Assembly: GCF_003344885.1 (NCBI RefSeq)
Contig: NZ_CP031155.1
Location: 744,001 to 808,000 of the forward strand
Origin: Altererythrobacter sp. ZODW24
Lineage (GTDB): Bacteria > Pseudomonadota > Alphaproteobacteria > Sphingomonadales > Sphingomonadaceae
Length of the DNA: 64,000 bases
Reading direction: 5' to 3'
Under the pieces are notes generated by a model, which ran no database searches, was not told the origin of the DNA, and worked only from the letters and a program-made list of their open reading frames with translations. A program made the translations under genes and the position numbers. Shown here in pieces: positions 36,092 through 44,846 of this stretch (positions within the stretch are counted from its first letter, which is position 1; each line of letters begins with the position of its first letter).

Positions 36092-37000
36092 CTAAAGCCA
36101 CCCCTCTTTCCGGTACCAATTAGCCGTCGCCTTCAGCCCGCCACGTGACGGGATCGCCGGTCGCCAGATGCGTTTCGGCACGGCATTACGCTTGCTCACG
36201 ACCCAATCAGGGTGCGTCATGTAGCCGACGCGGTCAGGAGTGAGTTTTGCACCGCCTTTGCGGAAGAATCTGTCCACTTTAGCCGCGAAGTCGAGCGTTT
36301 TCCTCGACAGATGCGGCACCCATGGCTTGCGGCCGACCGACCAACCGATGGCGATTGCCAATTCGCGGTGGCTCCAACCGTCGCTGCGGCCATCATCGGG
36401 TTCGAATATCTTGCCGGTCACATATTCGCTCGACGGCAGCAGTGCTTCAAGCAAGACGGCCAGATCTTCGACATGGATAAGTGATGCCCGGCCCTCTGGC
36501 GGCATGGGAACCACGCCCAATTTTGCCGCCTTAAACAGATCGAGCATCTCCCCGTCGCGCGGCCCGTAAATCGCCGGAGGCCGAACAATCGTCCAGTCCA
36601 GGCCGCTGGCCATAACAAGCTTCTCAGCGCGCAATTTCGAGGCGCCATAGGCCGACAAATGCGGCTCACGCGCCGAGAGCGACGACACAAAAATGAAACG
36701 CGGCACGCCCGCTGCAACAGCCGCTTCGATTACGTTTAACGTGCCTTGGACATTGCTGGCCTCAAATTCGGTCGGATCAGCCGCGCGTACCTGCCCAGCA
36801 ATGTGGATCACCACCTCTGCTCCGCGCACCAAGCGCTTCAGCGATACCTTGTCAGCCAGATCGCCCCCGATCCATTCGACGGACTTTCGGCCGATTGGCA
36901 CATTGCGCGCGAGCGAACGGACAGGCAGCTCGCGCCGGTCGGCCAGATCAAGAAATGCTTGCCCGAGAAATCCGGTGCCCCCGGTAATCGCGATCGTCAT
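36092..37000 (-). CDS. NAD(P)-binding epimerase/dehydratase-like protein (complex I NDUFA9-like)
   Basis: The ATG at 37000 (302 residues) is chosen because it gives MTIAITGGTGFLGQAF, the Rossmann glycine motif at the very N-terminus, and overlaps the proB stop by ATGA. Further family marks are GGDLADKVSLKRLVRGAEVV, FIFVSSLSAREP with YGASKLRAEK (the Tyr-x3-Lys of extended SDRs), and RPPAIYGPRDGEML. The substrate is unknown; relatives include sugar-nucleotide epimerases and NDUFA9-like proteins. It is convergent with cysH, five bases apart. Confidence 0.85.
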   Translation of the reverse strand: MTIAITGGTGFLGQAFLDLADRRELPVRSLARNVPIGRKSVEWIGGDLADKVSLKRLVRGAEVVIHIAGQVRAADPTEFEASNVQGTLNVIEAAVAAGVPRFIFVSSLSAREPHLSAYGASKLRAEKLVMASGLDWTIVRPPAIYGPRDGEMLDLFKAAKLGVVPMPPEGRASLIHVEDLAVLLEALLPSSEYVTGKIFEPDDGRSDGWSHRELAIAIGWSVGRKPWVPHLSRKTLDFAAKVDRFFRKGGAKLTPDRVGYMTHPDWVVSKRNAVPKRIWRPAIPSRGGLKATANWYRKEGWL

Positions 37001-38127
37001 AAAAGTACCAAATGGTCGCGGTGGATGACCGCAGAACGAGGGACATAGCCTAGCAGTTCTGATTGCTCCGAAGTCTTGCGACCTTGGATGCGTTGGCACT
37101 CGTCGGAGGAGTACTCTACCAAGCCCTTAGCGATTTGCCCCAGCCCATCGCGCACGGCCACAACATCGCCGCGCTGAAATGTGCCCTCTGCCGCAATGAT
37201 CCCGGTGGCAAGGAGGCTCGCTCCATCACGCAATGCAACAACGCAGCCTTCATCAACCGTAAGCGTGCCAGCGAGCTGCAAGCGGCCGCCAAGCCAACTG
37301 CGCTTGGCATCTTCGCTGCGTAGCGGCAGGAACAAGCTTCCGGTATCGCCAGCGATTGCACGCGATATTGGCGCCTCATAAGTGCCGTTGACGATCGCGA
37401 GCGCGATACCGGCACGCTGGGCGATATCGGCAGCTTCGAGCTTGGAAACCATGCCGCCTGTCCCGACGTCGGAGTTCGATGTACTTGCAGCAGCGGCGCG
37501 CAGCTCTGGGCCTATTTCGGATATGATGGGCACCAGCTGCGCCTCAGGATTGGCCGGATCACGGTCGAACAGGCCGTCCACATCAGATAACAGCATTACC
37601 GCGCTCGCATCGGCAGCCTGCGCCACCCTCGCAGCAAGCCGGTCATTATCGCCAAAGCGAATTTCTTCCGTTGCGACACTGTCATTCTCGTTCACGACGG
37701 GCACTGCACCCGCAGCTAGTAAGCGGCGCAAGGTCGCAGCGGCATTGAGATAACGGCGGCGTTCTTCGAGATCATCCAAAGTGACAAGCAGCTGCGCCGC
37801 TTCAAGCCCTTCAGCCTGCAAAGCGTCAGACCACAGTCCAGCTAGCGCAATCTGGCCTACCGCAGCTGCAGCCTGAGCGTCGGCTAAGCTCGCTCGGCCG
37901 CCTTTATCCATCTTAAGCCGCGCGGCTCCCATGGCGATTGCACCGGAACTGACGACGACAACCTGCTGCCCCCTAGCACGGGCTGCGGCAATATCGCTCG
38001 CCATTGAGGCTAGCCATTTCCGGCGCGGCGTTCCGTCCGGCCCGACCAGCAATGACGAGCCGACCTTGAGCACCACAAGCGGGCACGCTGCAGCGTCCGA
38101 TAGATCGGCAAGGCGGGCAATAGACAT
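36997..38127 (-). CDS. proB: Glutamate 5-kinase
   Basis: This 376-residue protein catalyses the first step of proline synthesis, phosphorylating glutamate in the cytosol. The amino-acid kinase domain has VLKVGSSLLVG, VVSSGAIAMGAARL, VVNENDSVATEEIRFGDND, and the GTGGMVSKLEAA motif. A C-terminal PUA domain spans about residues 275-360 and is typical of the full-length form. No proA lies beside it, while proC lies about 3.4 kb away on the same strand. It is probably co-transcribed with the overlapping epimerase gene downstream. Confidence 0.94.
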   Translation of the reverse strand: MSIARLADLSDAAACPLVVLKVGSSLLVGPDGTPRRKWLASMASDIAAARARGQQVVVVSSGAIAMGAARLKMDKGGRASLADAQAAAAVGQIALAGLWSDALQAEGLEAAQLLVTLDDLEERRRYLNAAATLRRLLAAGAVPVVNENDSVATEEIRFGDNDRLAARVAQAADASAVMLLSDVDGLFDRDPANPEAQLVPIISEIGPELRAAAASTSNSDVGTGGMVSKLEAADIAQRAGIALAIVNGTYEAPISRAIAGDTGSLFLPLRSEDAKRSWLGGRLQLAGTLTVDEGCVVALRDGASLLATGIIAAEGTFQRGDVVAVRDGLGQIAKGLVEYSSDECQRIQGRKTSEQSELLGYVPRSAVIHRDHLVLL

Positions 38128-38192
38128 CGTACTGAGTTAGCGAGGGTGAGCGGGCATTGGAACCAGCATAATGCGCCAATATGAAACTGGCG

Positions 38193-39248
38193 TCAGATTG
38201 GTGACCAATCGCCTGCTTCTTCTTCCACTTCGATTTCGCCTTGCGGATGCTCGGTCGTCGTCCGATCGGGCAAGTAACCCAGCACAGCGTCGAGCAGCGG
38301 TGGAATGCCTTGTCCGGTTGCGCCGGAGACGGCGAACACCTCGTCCGCCCCGGCCTCAATCAGCTCTTTGGCAAAACCAGCGGCAAGTTCCTCATCAGCA
38401 AGGTCGATCTTGTTCAGCACCACCAGCTGCGGCTTGTCTTCCAAGCCTTCGCCATAGGCGGAAAGTTCCTCACGGACGATGTGCATTGCCTGCGCTGGAT
38501 CATCGCCGGAGATGTCGACCAAATGGATCAACACGCGGCAACGCTCGATATGCCCTAGAAACCGATCACCAATGCCGGCGCCTTCCGCAGCACCTTCGAT
38601 CAGGCCGGGAATATCGGCAATCACAAACTCGCGGGATTTATGGCTTACAACACCCAGCTTCGGGATGAGCGTTGTGAATGCGTACGCGCCGACCTTGGCC
38701 CGCGCGTTGCTGACCGCATTGATGAAAGTGGACTTCCCTGCATTCGGCAAACCAACGAGGCCGACGTCTGCCAGCAGTTTCAGCCGCAGCCACACCCATA
38801 TCTCTTCGCCCGGAACGCCTGGTTGGTGCTGGCGCGGTGTGCGGTTGGTAGCGGATTTGTAGGACGCGTTGCCGCGCCCACCCATTCCGCCTTCGAGCAT
38901 GGTGATGCGTTGGCCGATTTCGGTGAAGTCGGCGAGGATCGTTTCCTTATCATCGTCCAGCACCTGAGTGCCGACTGGGACCTTGATCACCATATCCTTC
39001 GCGCCTGCACCAGTGCGGTTCTTGCCCATGCCATGCATGCCACGCGGCGCCTTGAAATGCTGGCTGTAACGGAAGTCGATCAGCGTGTTGAGGCCAGCTA
39101 CAGCTTCAAAGATGATGTCGCCGCCATCGCCGCCATTACCGCCATCAGGTCCGCCATACTCGACGTATTTTTCACGCCGAAAGCTCACGCCGCCGGGGCC
39201 GCCGCCGCCGGACTTCAGATAGATCTTGGCTTGGTCGAGGAAATGCAT
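38193..39248 (-). CDS. obgE: GTPase Obg/CgtA
   Basis: The ATG at 39248 gives MHFLDQAKIYLKSGGGGPG, the standard Obg start, and 351 residues. The glycine-rich Obg fold covers 1-155. The G domain has GLPNAGKSTFINAV, the switch region FTTLIPKLGVV, DIPGLIEGAAEGAG and NKIDL. A short acidic tail ends the protein. Obg acts in 50S assembly, the stringent response and growth control, in the cytosol. The order obgE-proB is widely conserved. Confidence 0.95.
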   Translation of the reverse strand: MHFLDQAKIYLKSGGGGPGGVSFRREKYVEYGGPDGGNGGDGGDIIFEAVAGLNTLIDFRYSQHFKAPRGMHGMGKNRTGAGAKDMVIKVPVGTQVLDDDKETILADFTEIGQRITMLEGGMGGRGNASYKSATNRTPRQHQPGVPGEEIWVWLRLKLLADVGLVGLPNAGKSTFINAVSNARAKVGAYAFTTLIPKLGVVSHKSREFVIADIPGLIEGAAEGAGIGDRFLGHIERCRVLIHLVDISGDDPAQAMHIVREELSAYGEGLEDKPQLVVLNKIDLADEELAAGFAKELIEAGADEVFAVSGATGQGIPPLLDAVLGYLPDRTTTEHPQGEIEVEEEAGDWSPI

Positions 39249-39312
39249 GGGCGGCACATAGTCACTGCCGCCCTTTTATACGAGTCTTTTGCCGCTTCGT
39301 GCGTCAGACGGC

Positions 39313-40440
39313 TCAGTTGCCGTTGCTATCCTCGGCTGTGGAATCAGGCAGAGGCTGCACGACCGGGCCTGAAACCGGGGCAACATACGGCTCGGCTACG
39401 GTTGGAGCGGGCTCCGCAATGGAATCGACCACCACAGGCGCAGAATCCTCGGGAAGCGGCTGAACAACTGGTCCGCTGACCGGTGCGCTGCTCGTTTCTA
39501 CTGCTGCGACAGGGGGAGTTTCGCCCGGTAGTGGTTGCACAACGGGGCCAACCGAAGGTTGCGGCGCGGCTCCGCTTGTAAGCGCACCTTGCAAACCGGG
39601 ATCGGTTGTCGGAACAGCGAGGCCCGTCGTACTTCCAGCTGTCGATTCAACTACCGGAACGCTTACCACTGCAGTCGGAATGTCAGTCGAAGCCGCAGAG
39701 CTTGTCGCCGCCGCGGGATATGGCGCGGACAGATAGGTGTTTGCCGGCGTTCCCGCATAGGCAGGCGCATTATAGGCAGGCGTGCCATATTGCGCGTCCC
39801 AAGCCGCCAGATCGTAACGATACTGCTCAAATGACCGGTAGAAATCCTCGAACACGCCCTCAAGCCTAGGCAGGTTGCGTGCGGCGAAACCGCCGAGATC
39901 GCCCTTGGCAGTCATCGCGGCATCTTGGCTTACAGCCAGCGCCGCATCGCAGAAATTCGCCTGCGCTGGCGGCAAGGCGAAGTAGTTGTAGACCTGCGTC
40001 ATATAGACGTCGCGCACGCGCTTATAACCGGAACCGTGGTTGGCACGGAATTCCTTCTCAAGCGTACTATTGGTCGTCTTGAGAGCACGCGAATGTGTAC
40101 CCAGGAATGTCGTGTAATTCGGCAGAATTGCTGCATGCTCGGCGTTTAGGCAGTTGAGCGCTGCGACATTGAGCGCCGAACGGACATTCCACGCTACTTG
40201 CGCCGTTGAAAGGTTTGCATTCACCGTCTGCCGGACACCATCAGGCCCCACTTGCGGTATCGTCATTGTCAGTGCTGCGCCCATTGGCGGCACAGGCCGC
40301 GCCGGAATCACTACCGGCGGCGGAGGCGGCGGAGGCGGCGGAGGCGGCGGCGGAGGTGGCGGCGTGGCGCAGGCGGCCAATACCGCCAGCGAACCTGCGA
40401 CTACTACGGTACGGATTTTGTTTATCTTCAACGGAAACAT
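39313..40440 (-). CDS. Polyproline lipoprotein of unknown function
   Basis: The protein has 375 residues. The signal ends with lipobox LAAC, Cys at about 24, followed at once by a run of 16 prolines. A folded region (about 55-210) contains GVRQTVNANLSTAQVAWNVRSA and a C-(A/L) helix pattern resembling small periplasmic domains with paired cysteines. The C-terminal 130 residues are disordered and carry three copies of GPVVQPLP. It is probably outer-membrane anchored and may reach across the periplasm. I know no named family. Confidence 0.65.
   Translation of the reverse strand: MFPLKINKIRTVVVAGSLAVLAACATPPPPPPPPPPPPPPPPVVIPARPVPPMGAALTMTIPQVGPDGVRQTVNANLSTAQVAWNVRSALNVAALNCLNAEHAAILPNYTTFLGTHSRALKTTNSTLEKEFRANHGSGYKRVRDVYMTQVYNYFALPPAQANFCDAALAVSQDAAMTAKGDLGGFAARNLPRLEGVFEDFYRSFEQYRYDLAAWDAQYGTPAYNAPAYAGTPANTYLSAPYPAAATSSAASTDIPTAVVSVPVVESTAGSTTGLAVPTTDPGLQGALTSGAAPQPSVGPVVQPLPGETPPVAAVETSSAPVSGPVVQPLPEDSAPVVVDSIAEPAPTVAEPYVAPVSGPVVQPLPDSTAEDSNGN
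40315..40372. repeat. In-frame 9-base GGCGGCGGA repeat encoding polyproline
   Basis: On the plus strand GGCGGCGGA repeats several times, with GGC insertions. On the minus strand it encodes 16 Pro in the lipoprotein. Because it works in multiples of three, copy-number change would alter spacer length without shifting the frame. Confidence 0.65.
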
Positions 40441-40529
40441 TGCGGCGCGCCCTCCTCAAGACGGAAGCATTATGCATGCCCCGACCTTACCTCGCGATTA
40501 AGCGACTGCCCTAGCCCGCCGCGCACATA

Positions 40530-40564
40530 AAGAAAATGCCCGGAACGCCATTGGCGCCCCGGGC
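40530..40564 (-). terminator. Intrinsic terminator after the Bax-inhibitor-1 gene
   Basis: On the minus strand, arms GCCCGG..CGCC and GGCG..CCGGGC close on an AAT loop, with two internal mismatched pairs, and are followed by ATTTTCTTT. It lies about 40 bases past the stop codon of the BI-1 family gene. Confidence 0.7.
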
Positions 40565-40603
40565 ACGGTAGAACGATTCCTGTGTGCGATTATCCGAAGC
40601 GGA

Positions 40604-41383
40604 TCAATCGCGACTGCCCATGAAGCGGAGCAGGAACAGGAACATGTTGATGAAGTCGAGATACAGGCTGAGTGCGCCAAGAATGACGCGTTTACCAAGC
40701 GGATACTGTTCAGCAACCGCAGGGTTCTGTGCAATTGCCTGACTGATCGCGACATATTCCGTCTTCAAACGCTGCGTATCGTAAGCCGTAAGACCGGCAA
40801 AAATCAGAACGCCAATGGCACTGATCGCCAGATCAAGCGGGCCCGACTGCAGCCACATGTTCAGCAGCATGGCGATGAACAGGCCGATGACACCCATGAT
40901 CAGGAACGTGCCCATGCCGGACAGGTCCTTCTTCGTGGTGTAGCCAAACAGGCTCAGACCGGCGAATGCGCCCGCCGTTGCGAAGAATGTCGCTGCGATT
41001 GATGCCCCCGTATAAACGAGGAAAATCGATGAGAGCGAGAGGCCCATCGCAATTGCGAATGCCCAGAACATGATCTGGAGCGTCGCAGTGCTGAATTTGT
41101 TCTGTCCGAAGCTCATCGCTAAGACGAAACCAAGCGGCGCGAGCATGATAATCCAGCTAAGGATACCACCGCCACCAAGGATCGTCGCTGCAGCACCCGA
41201 ACGGGCGAACATCAAAGCAACCACACCGGTCAGCAAAACGCCCGACGCCATGTAGTTGTAAATCGAAAGCATATGTTTGCGCAGGCCTGCGTCGAACGTC
41301 GTCCGATCTGCAACCTGACCATCGAGGCCCGGAGCCGAACCGAAGCCCGGACGGGTCCGCTGTGGGTCGTTCCAATCAGCCAT
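40604..41383 (-). CDS. Bax inhibitor-1/YccA family membrane protein
   Basis: This 259-residue protein has a polar N-terminus of about 30 residues and seven hydrophobic segments, the BI-1 layout. It ends YLDFINMFLFLLRFMGSRD, which contains the family's conserved last helix with its Asp. Related proteins (YccA, YetJ) are pH-sensitive calcium leak channels or modulators of the FtsH protease in the inner membrane; which applies here is unknown. It has its own terminator. Confidence 0.9.
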   Translation of the reverse strand: MADWNDPQRTRPGFGSAPGLDGQVADRTTFDAGLRKHMLSIYNYMASGVLLTGVVALMFARSGAAATILGGGGILSWIIMLAPLGFVLAMSFGQNKFSTATLQIMFWAFAIAMGLSLSSIFLVYTGASIAATFFATAGAFAGLSLFGYTTKKDLSGMGTFLIMGVIGLFIAMLLNMWLQSGPLDLAISAIGVLIFAGLTAYDTQRLKTEYVAISQAIAQNPAVAEQYPLGKRVILGALSLYLDFINMFLFLLRFMGSRD

Positions 41384-41494
41384 TATAATCCCTTACTTAC
41401 GTTGCCGGCCGCGCTAACGGGCCGGTGTGCATTCAATATCGGGGTTAAACAGCAATTTTTCAAGCAAAACCGGACAAATTTGGCAAACGACAGG

Positions 41495-42310
41495 TTAACC
41501 TTTTTTGCGCGCCTCTTCAGCCATTTGCGCGCTGCGATCACGCGCCGCACGCAAGACGTCGGTCGCAAGTTCCTCCATCCGGCCCCCGTCATCCATCACA
41601 TCCATACCCATTCGCGTAACCCCGCCGGGGCTGGCGACACGGTCGGCAAGCGCTGCGGGCGAATGATCTGAACGTGCAGCGAGCGATGCTGCCCCCTCCA
41701 CCATTGCCAATGCCAAGCGGTCCGCCTGTTCACGCGGTAGCCCCAGCTCAGCAGCGCCTGCGGCCAAGGCATCGATGAAGCGGTAGACGAATGCTGGACC
41801 AGATCCGGCCAAAGCAGTCACGAGGTCAAACTCGTCTTCACCGATCCACTCGCCCGTTCCCAAAGGCACCATCAACTGATCAACTTCCGCCCGCGCCGCC
41901 GGCGTCAGATCATCCGTTGCAGCCAAGGCAATCGGTGATTTGCCCAGCGCCACGGCAAGGTTGGGCATCACTCTGATGCGCGCGTCTGCTGCCGGGAAGG
42001 TATCTGCCAAGACACCACATTGCACACCTGCCAACATCGAAAGAATGGCCGTGTCCGCGTCCAAGCACTTAGCCAGTTCAGGCGCGAGATCGCCCAGTTG
42101 GTGCGGTTTGAAGCCGAGCAGGATATAGTCGAACCGCTCGCCATGAGGGAGATTGCGGATCAAGCGCACTCCGTCGCTTTTCTCAGGCCGTGAACGGTCC
42201 ATCACTGTGATCTGCGACGGCGGCATTCCGGCAGCAAGCCAGCCATCAAGCATCGCGCCGCCCATATTTCCGCAACCAGCGATCAGCAATGTCTTGTCGA
42301 AATTGTCCAT
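41495..42310 (-). CDS. proC: Pyrroline-5-carboxylate reductase
   Basis: This 271-residue protein catalyses the last step of proline synthesis, reducing pyrroline-5-carboxylate with NAD(P)H. The Rossmann motif LLIAGCGNMGGAML lies near the N-terminus. The C-terminal signature includes ALAGSGPAFVYRFIDALA and SPGGVTRMGMDVM. It lies 31 bases downstream of a YbjN-family gene on the same strand, so the pair is probably co-transcribed. Confidence 0.93.
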   Translation of the reverse strand: MDNFDKTLLIAGCGNMGGAMLDGWLAAGMPPSQITVMDRSRPEKSDGVRLIRNLPHGERFDYILLGFKPHQLGDLAPELAKCLDADTAILSMLAGVQCGVLADTFPAADARIRVMPNLAVALGKSPIALAATDDLTPAARAEVDQLMVPLGTGEWIGEDEFDLVTALAGSGPAFVYRFIDALAAGAAELGLPREQADRLALAMVEGAASLAARSDHSPAALADRVASPGGVTRMGMDVMDDGGRMEELATDVLRAARDRSAQMAEEARKKG

Positions 42311-42341
42311 ATGCAGGCGTTACGCGCGCAGCCGTTGATGC

Positions 42342-42857
42342 TCAAGCTTCTCCGGCGGCATCAACCAGCGCGCTGTCGAGCGCATCCTTCGGAGCCTTGT
42401 CACCCCACATCACAAACTGGAATGCAGGATAGAAGCGGTCGCATTCCTCGATCGCCAATTCGACAATGGATTGGGCCTGATCAAGGCCAAGCAGCCCGTC
42501 TTGGCCGAGCATCAAACCGTGCCGGTAAAGCAGCACGCTGCCATTCGACCAGATGTCAAAATGCCCCAGCCAAAGCTGTTCGTTGACCAGAGCGACCAGC
42601 TCCACCATCGGCTCGCGCTTTGGTACCGGCACGCGAATGTCGGGCAGACACAACAATTGCAGCACGTGATCGTCCGCGCGCCATATGCAGCGCAGCTGAT
42701 AGGTTGCCCAACTGCCTTGAATTTCCCCGGAAATTTCGTCGTCGGACACGAATTCACACGGCCAACCGCGCGCCTCAAACAGGTTGGCGAGCATATCGAC
42801 GGGCGCTGCATCGTCTGCGGCGTTTAGCTGCTGCTGGCTCGTCCTCATATCAACCAT
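42342..42857 (-). CDS. YbjN domain protein
   Basis: This 171-residue soluble protein has the YbjN fold: MLANLFEARGWPCEFVSDDEI, then QLRCIWRADDHVLQLLCLPD, VNEQLWLGHFDIWSNGSVLLYRH, and a final helix with CDRFYPAFQFVMWG. YbjN proteins resemble type III secretion chaperones in fold and have been linked to stress and motility regulation; the function here is unknown. It directly precedes proC, an arrangement I recall from other sphingomonads. Confidence 0.82.
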   Translation of the reverse strand: MVDMRTSQQQLNAADDAAPVDMLANLFEARGWPCEFVSDDEISGEIQGSWATYQLRCIWRADDHVLQLLCLPDIRVPVPKREPMVELVALVNEQLWLGHFDIWSNGSVLLYRHGLMLGQDGLLGLDQAQSIVELAIEECDRFYPAFQFVMWGDKAPKDALDSALVDAAGEA

Positions 42858-42995
42858 CCTGTCGTTTCAATCTATCTGCTGGATGCGTCGGCAGGGGTCG
42901 TCAGTGCAATGTCGTTCGTCGATGCGGCGGGGCATAACCCAACTCGCCTGTTCAAACCCTGTGCAAAAGAACCTGGGGGTTAGATGCGGCAGTAG

Positions 42996-44810
42996 TTAGG
43001 AAAGCGGATCAACCTTCTCGCCTTCGGCACTGGTGAAGGTGAAAGAGTCAACGTCCGCCTTGCCAAGCTCGGTCACAAAGTCGCGCGCGGCCCGCAAGGT
43101 CTTGAACGGACCAGTGACAAGGCGATTTGTCTGATTCCAGCTAGCAAGATATCCCTCTTGCTTACCTAGGAGATTCGGCGCCTTACGCGACAGGCGCCGC
43201 CAGTCGAAGCGCAGAGCGCTGCGGTCTTTGCCAGTGGCGATCTGGACCCAAAAGCGGCGCGGTTCAGTGGGTTTAGCGGGCTCCGGAGCCGCTTTTTCTG
43301 CCGCTTCGACCGCCGGCTTTATTGCAGTGATGTCCACGCCCCCCGCAGACGCCGTGGAGGGACTAGGTGCCAAATTGAAGTCGGCGAATGCATCGGCAAC
43401 GCTGGCTGCTCCGCTAACAGTTGGCACATTACTTACGGCTTGTGTCGGTGCCGCCGCATTTTGGGCGGGCGGAATAAGGGGCGCTGGCGTCGCTGGCCTG
43501 CTAACGCTGTCTACCAGCACGGGTTTCGGCTCCACACCGGCGTCCGCATCTGGGAATATCCCAGGCGTCTCCTTCAATTCAGTTGTGGCAACGGAAACAG
43601 ATGGCCGAACAGCGGTTTCGCGACCTCGTCCGGCTGCCTGTAGGGCAGTTTCGACTGCCGTGGACACCTCTGACGGAGGACCTTCTGTGACCTGCTGCAC
43701 GATGGGCTCGCTTACACTTGCCACGACTGGTGCCGACGCGGGAAGCTCTTTGACTGCCTCAGGTGCCGCTTCCGCTGTTGCGACACGCGGCAATGTCGTG
43801 ACCACCATCTCTGACCGGCCACGCGTTACATTGGGTTCACTCGGCGGCTGGCCGCGTGGCCCCAGCGGTTCCCCTTGCGGGGTCAGGCTGCGATCTGCCG
43901 CGCTTGCTGTCCGCCCGGTGCGTGAGGATGAAGAGTAGCTAGCAATACGCGGATCATCTTGGCCAATTTGCGCAGTTTGCGGGAAATTGCCGAAATGGAC
44001 GGCCGCTGCCTGCTGCGCGGGGGTCAATCGGTCCATATAACGCAGGTAAGGTTTGAGCCGCCGTGACAGATTGCGAGGCATCACTGCTTCAGCAATCTTG
44101 ATCGCTTCCTTGTCTTCACCCAAAATTGCGAGGCCGAAGCTGCGGATGCGAAATGCACCCAAATCTTCACGTCTCAGCAAGGGGAGCAATGTCGCCTCAA
44201 AGCTCTTGCGGTCGCCGGCAATAGCCTGACTTAGAGCCAAGCGGCGCGTAACTTCATCGTCGCGCCGCAGTGTGAGAGCCTGATAATAGAACTTCTGGGC
44301 GCGTTCCGTATCGCCGACAAGGTCATAGGCCAGCCCCCGGTCACCAGCCAAAGCCGCCGAAGATACTCCGGCACGCTCAGCCTCGTTAAACAGGCGCAAG
44401 GCCTGGAGCGGGCTCTCACGGCGGACATAGGCGCTAGCGAGCCCCATTTTCACACGTGCATTGCCGGGCGAAAGCTCATCCGCGCGGCCATAAAAGCCTA
44501 TCGCTGCGTCAGTATCATTGAGACGAAGCGCCGCATCGCCAGCGTCGATCAGAGCACTCACATTACGCGAATTACGCGCCAGACGGCGCAACGCTTCGTT
44601 GAGCTCGTTCACGCCTTCAGGCGGCAGAGGCTGCACCACTTCAGTCGATGTTTGAGCCAAAGCGCCAGCTGGGCAAGCAAGCCCGCAGACAAGAACGGCA
44701 GCAGTCAACCGCAACCCGGGCCCGGAACGGGGAAGAATACGCGGTTTGCGCGCGAGTCCGCCGGACTCGCTGGTTGTTTTCGGAACTGGCATCCTAACTG
44801 GCATTTCCAA
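42996..44810 (-). CDS. TPR and SPOR domain envelope protein
   Basis: The protein has 604 residues; an ATG at 44792 is an alternative start. A signal peptide ends at ALAQ (about residue 53). TPR-like helices (about 68-260) include LIDAGDAALRLNDTDAAIGF and AERAQKFYYQALTL-type units. A long disordered Pro/Ala linker (280-520) leads to a C-terminal SPOR domain (about 525-600, RRFWVQIATGKDRSAL, RLVTGPFKTLRAARDFV). SPOR domains bind denuded septal peptidoglycan. The position directly after ftsZ fits a division role. The mature N-terminus carries EVVQPLPPEG, a motif also seen in the polyproline lipoprotein. Confidence 0.82.
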   Translation of the reverse strand: MEMPVRMPVPKTTSESGGLARKPRILPRSGPGLRLTAAVLVCGLACPAGALAQTSTEVVQPLPPEGVNELNEALRRLARNSRNVSALIDAGDAALRLNDTDAAIGFYGRADELSPGNARVKMGLASAYVRRESPLQALRLFNEAERAGVSSAALAGDRGLAYDLVGDTERAQKFYYQALTLRRDDEVTRRLALSQAIAGDRKSFEATLLPLLRREDLGAFRIRSFGLAILGEDKEAIKIAEAVMPRNLSRRLKPYLRYMDRLTPAQQAAAVHFGNFPQTAQIGQDDPRIASYSSSSRTGRTASAADRSLTPQGEPLGPRGQPPSEPNVTRGRSEMVVTTLPRVATAEAAPEAVKELPASAPVVASVSEPIVQQVTEGPPSEVSTAVETALQAAGRGRETAVRPSVSVATTELKETPGIFPDADAGVEPKPVLVDSVSRPATPAPLIPPAQNAAAPTQAVSNVPTVSGAASVADAFADFNLAPSPSTASAGGVDITAIKPAVEAAEKAAPEPAKPTEPRRFWVQIATGKDRSALRFDWRRLSRKAPNLLGKQEGYLASWNQTNRLVTGPFKTLRAARDFVTELGKADVDSFTFTSAEGEKVDPLS

Positions 44811-44846
44811 CAGATGCCGCAGCCCGCCTGAACGGGTTACGAACGC

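Noticed and set aside
41405-41425. CCGGCC/GGCCGG hairpin as a proC terminator
   Set aside because: The stem is short and no T-run follows on the proC strand.
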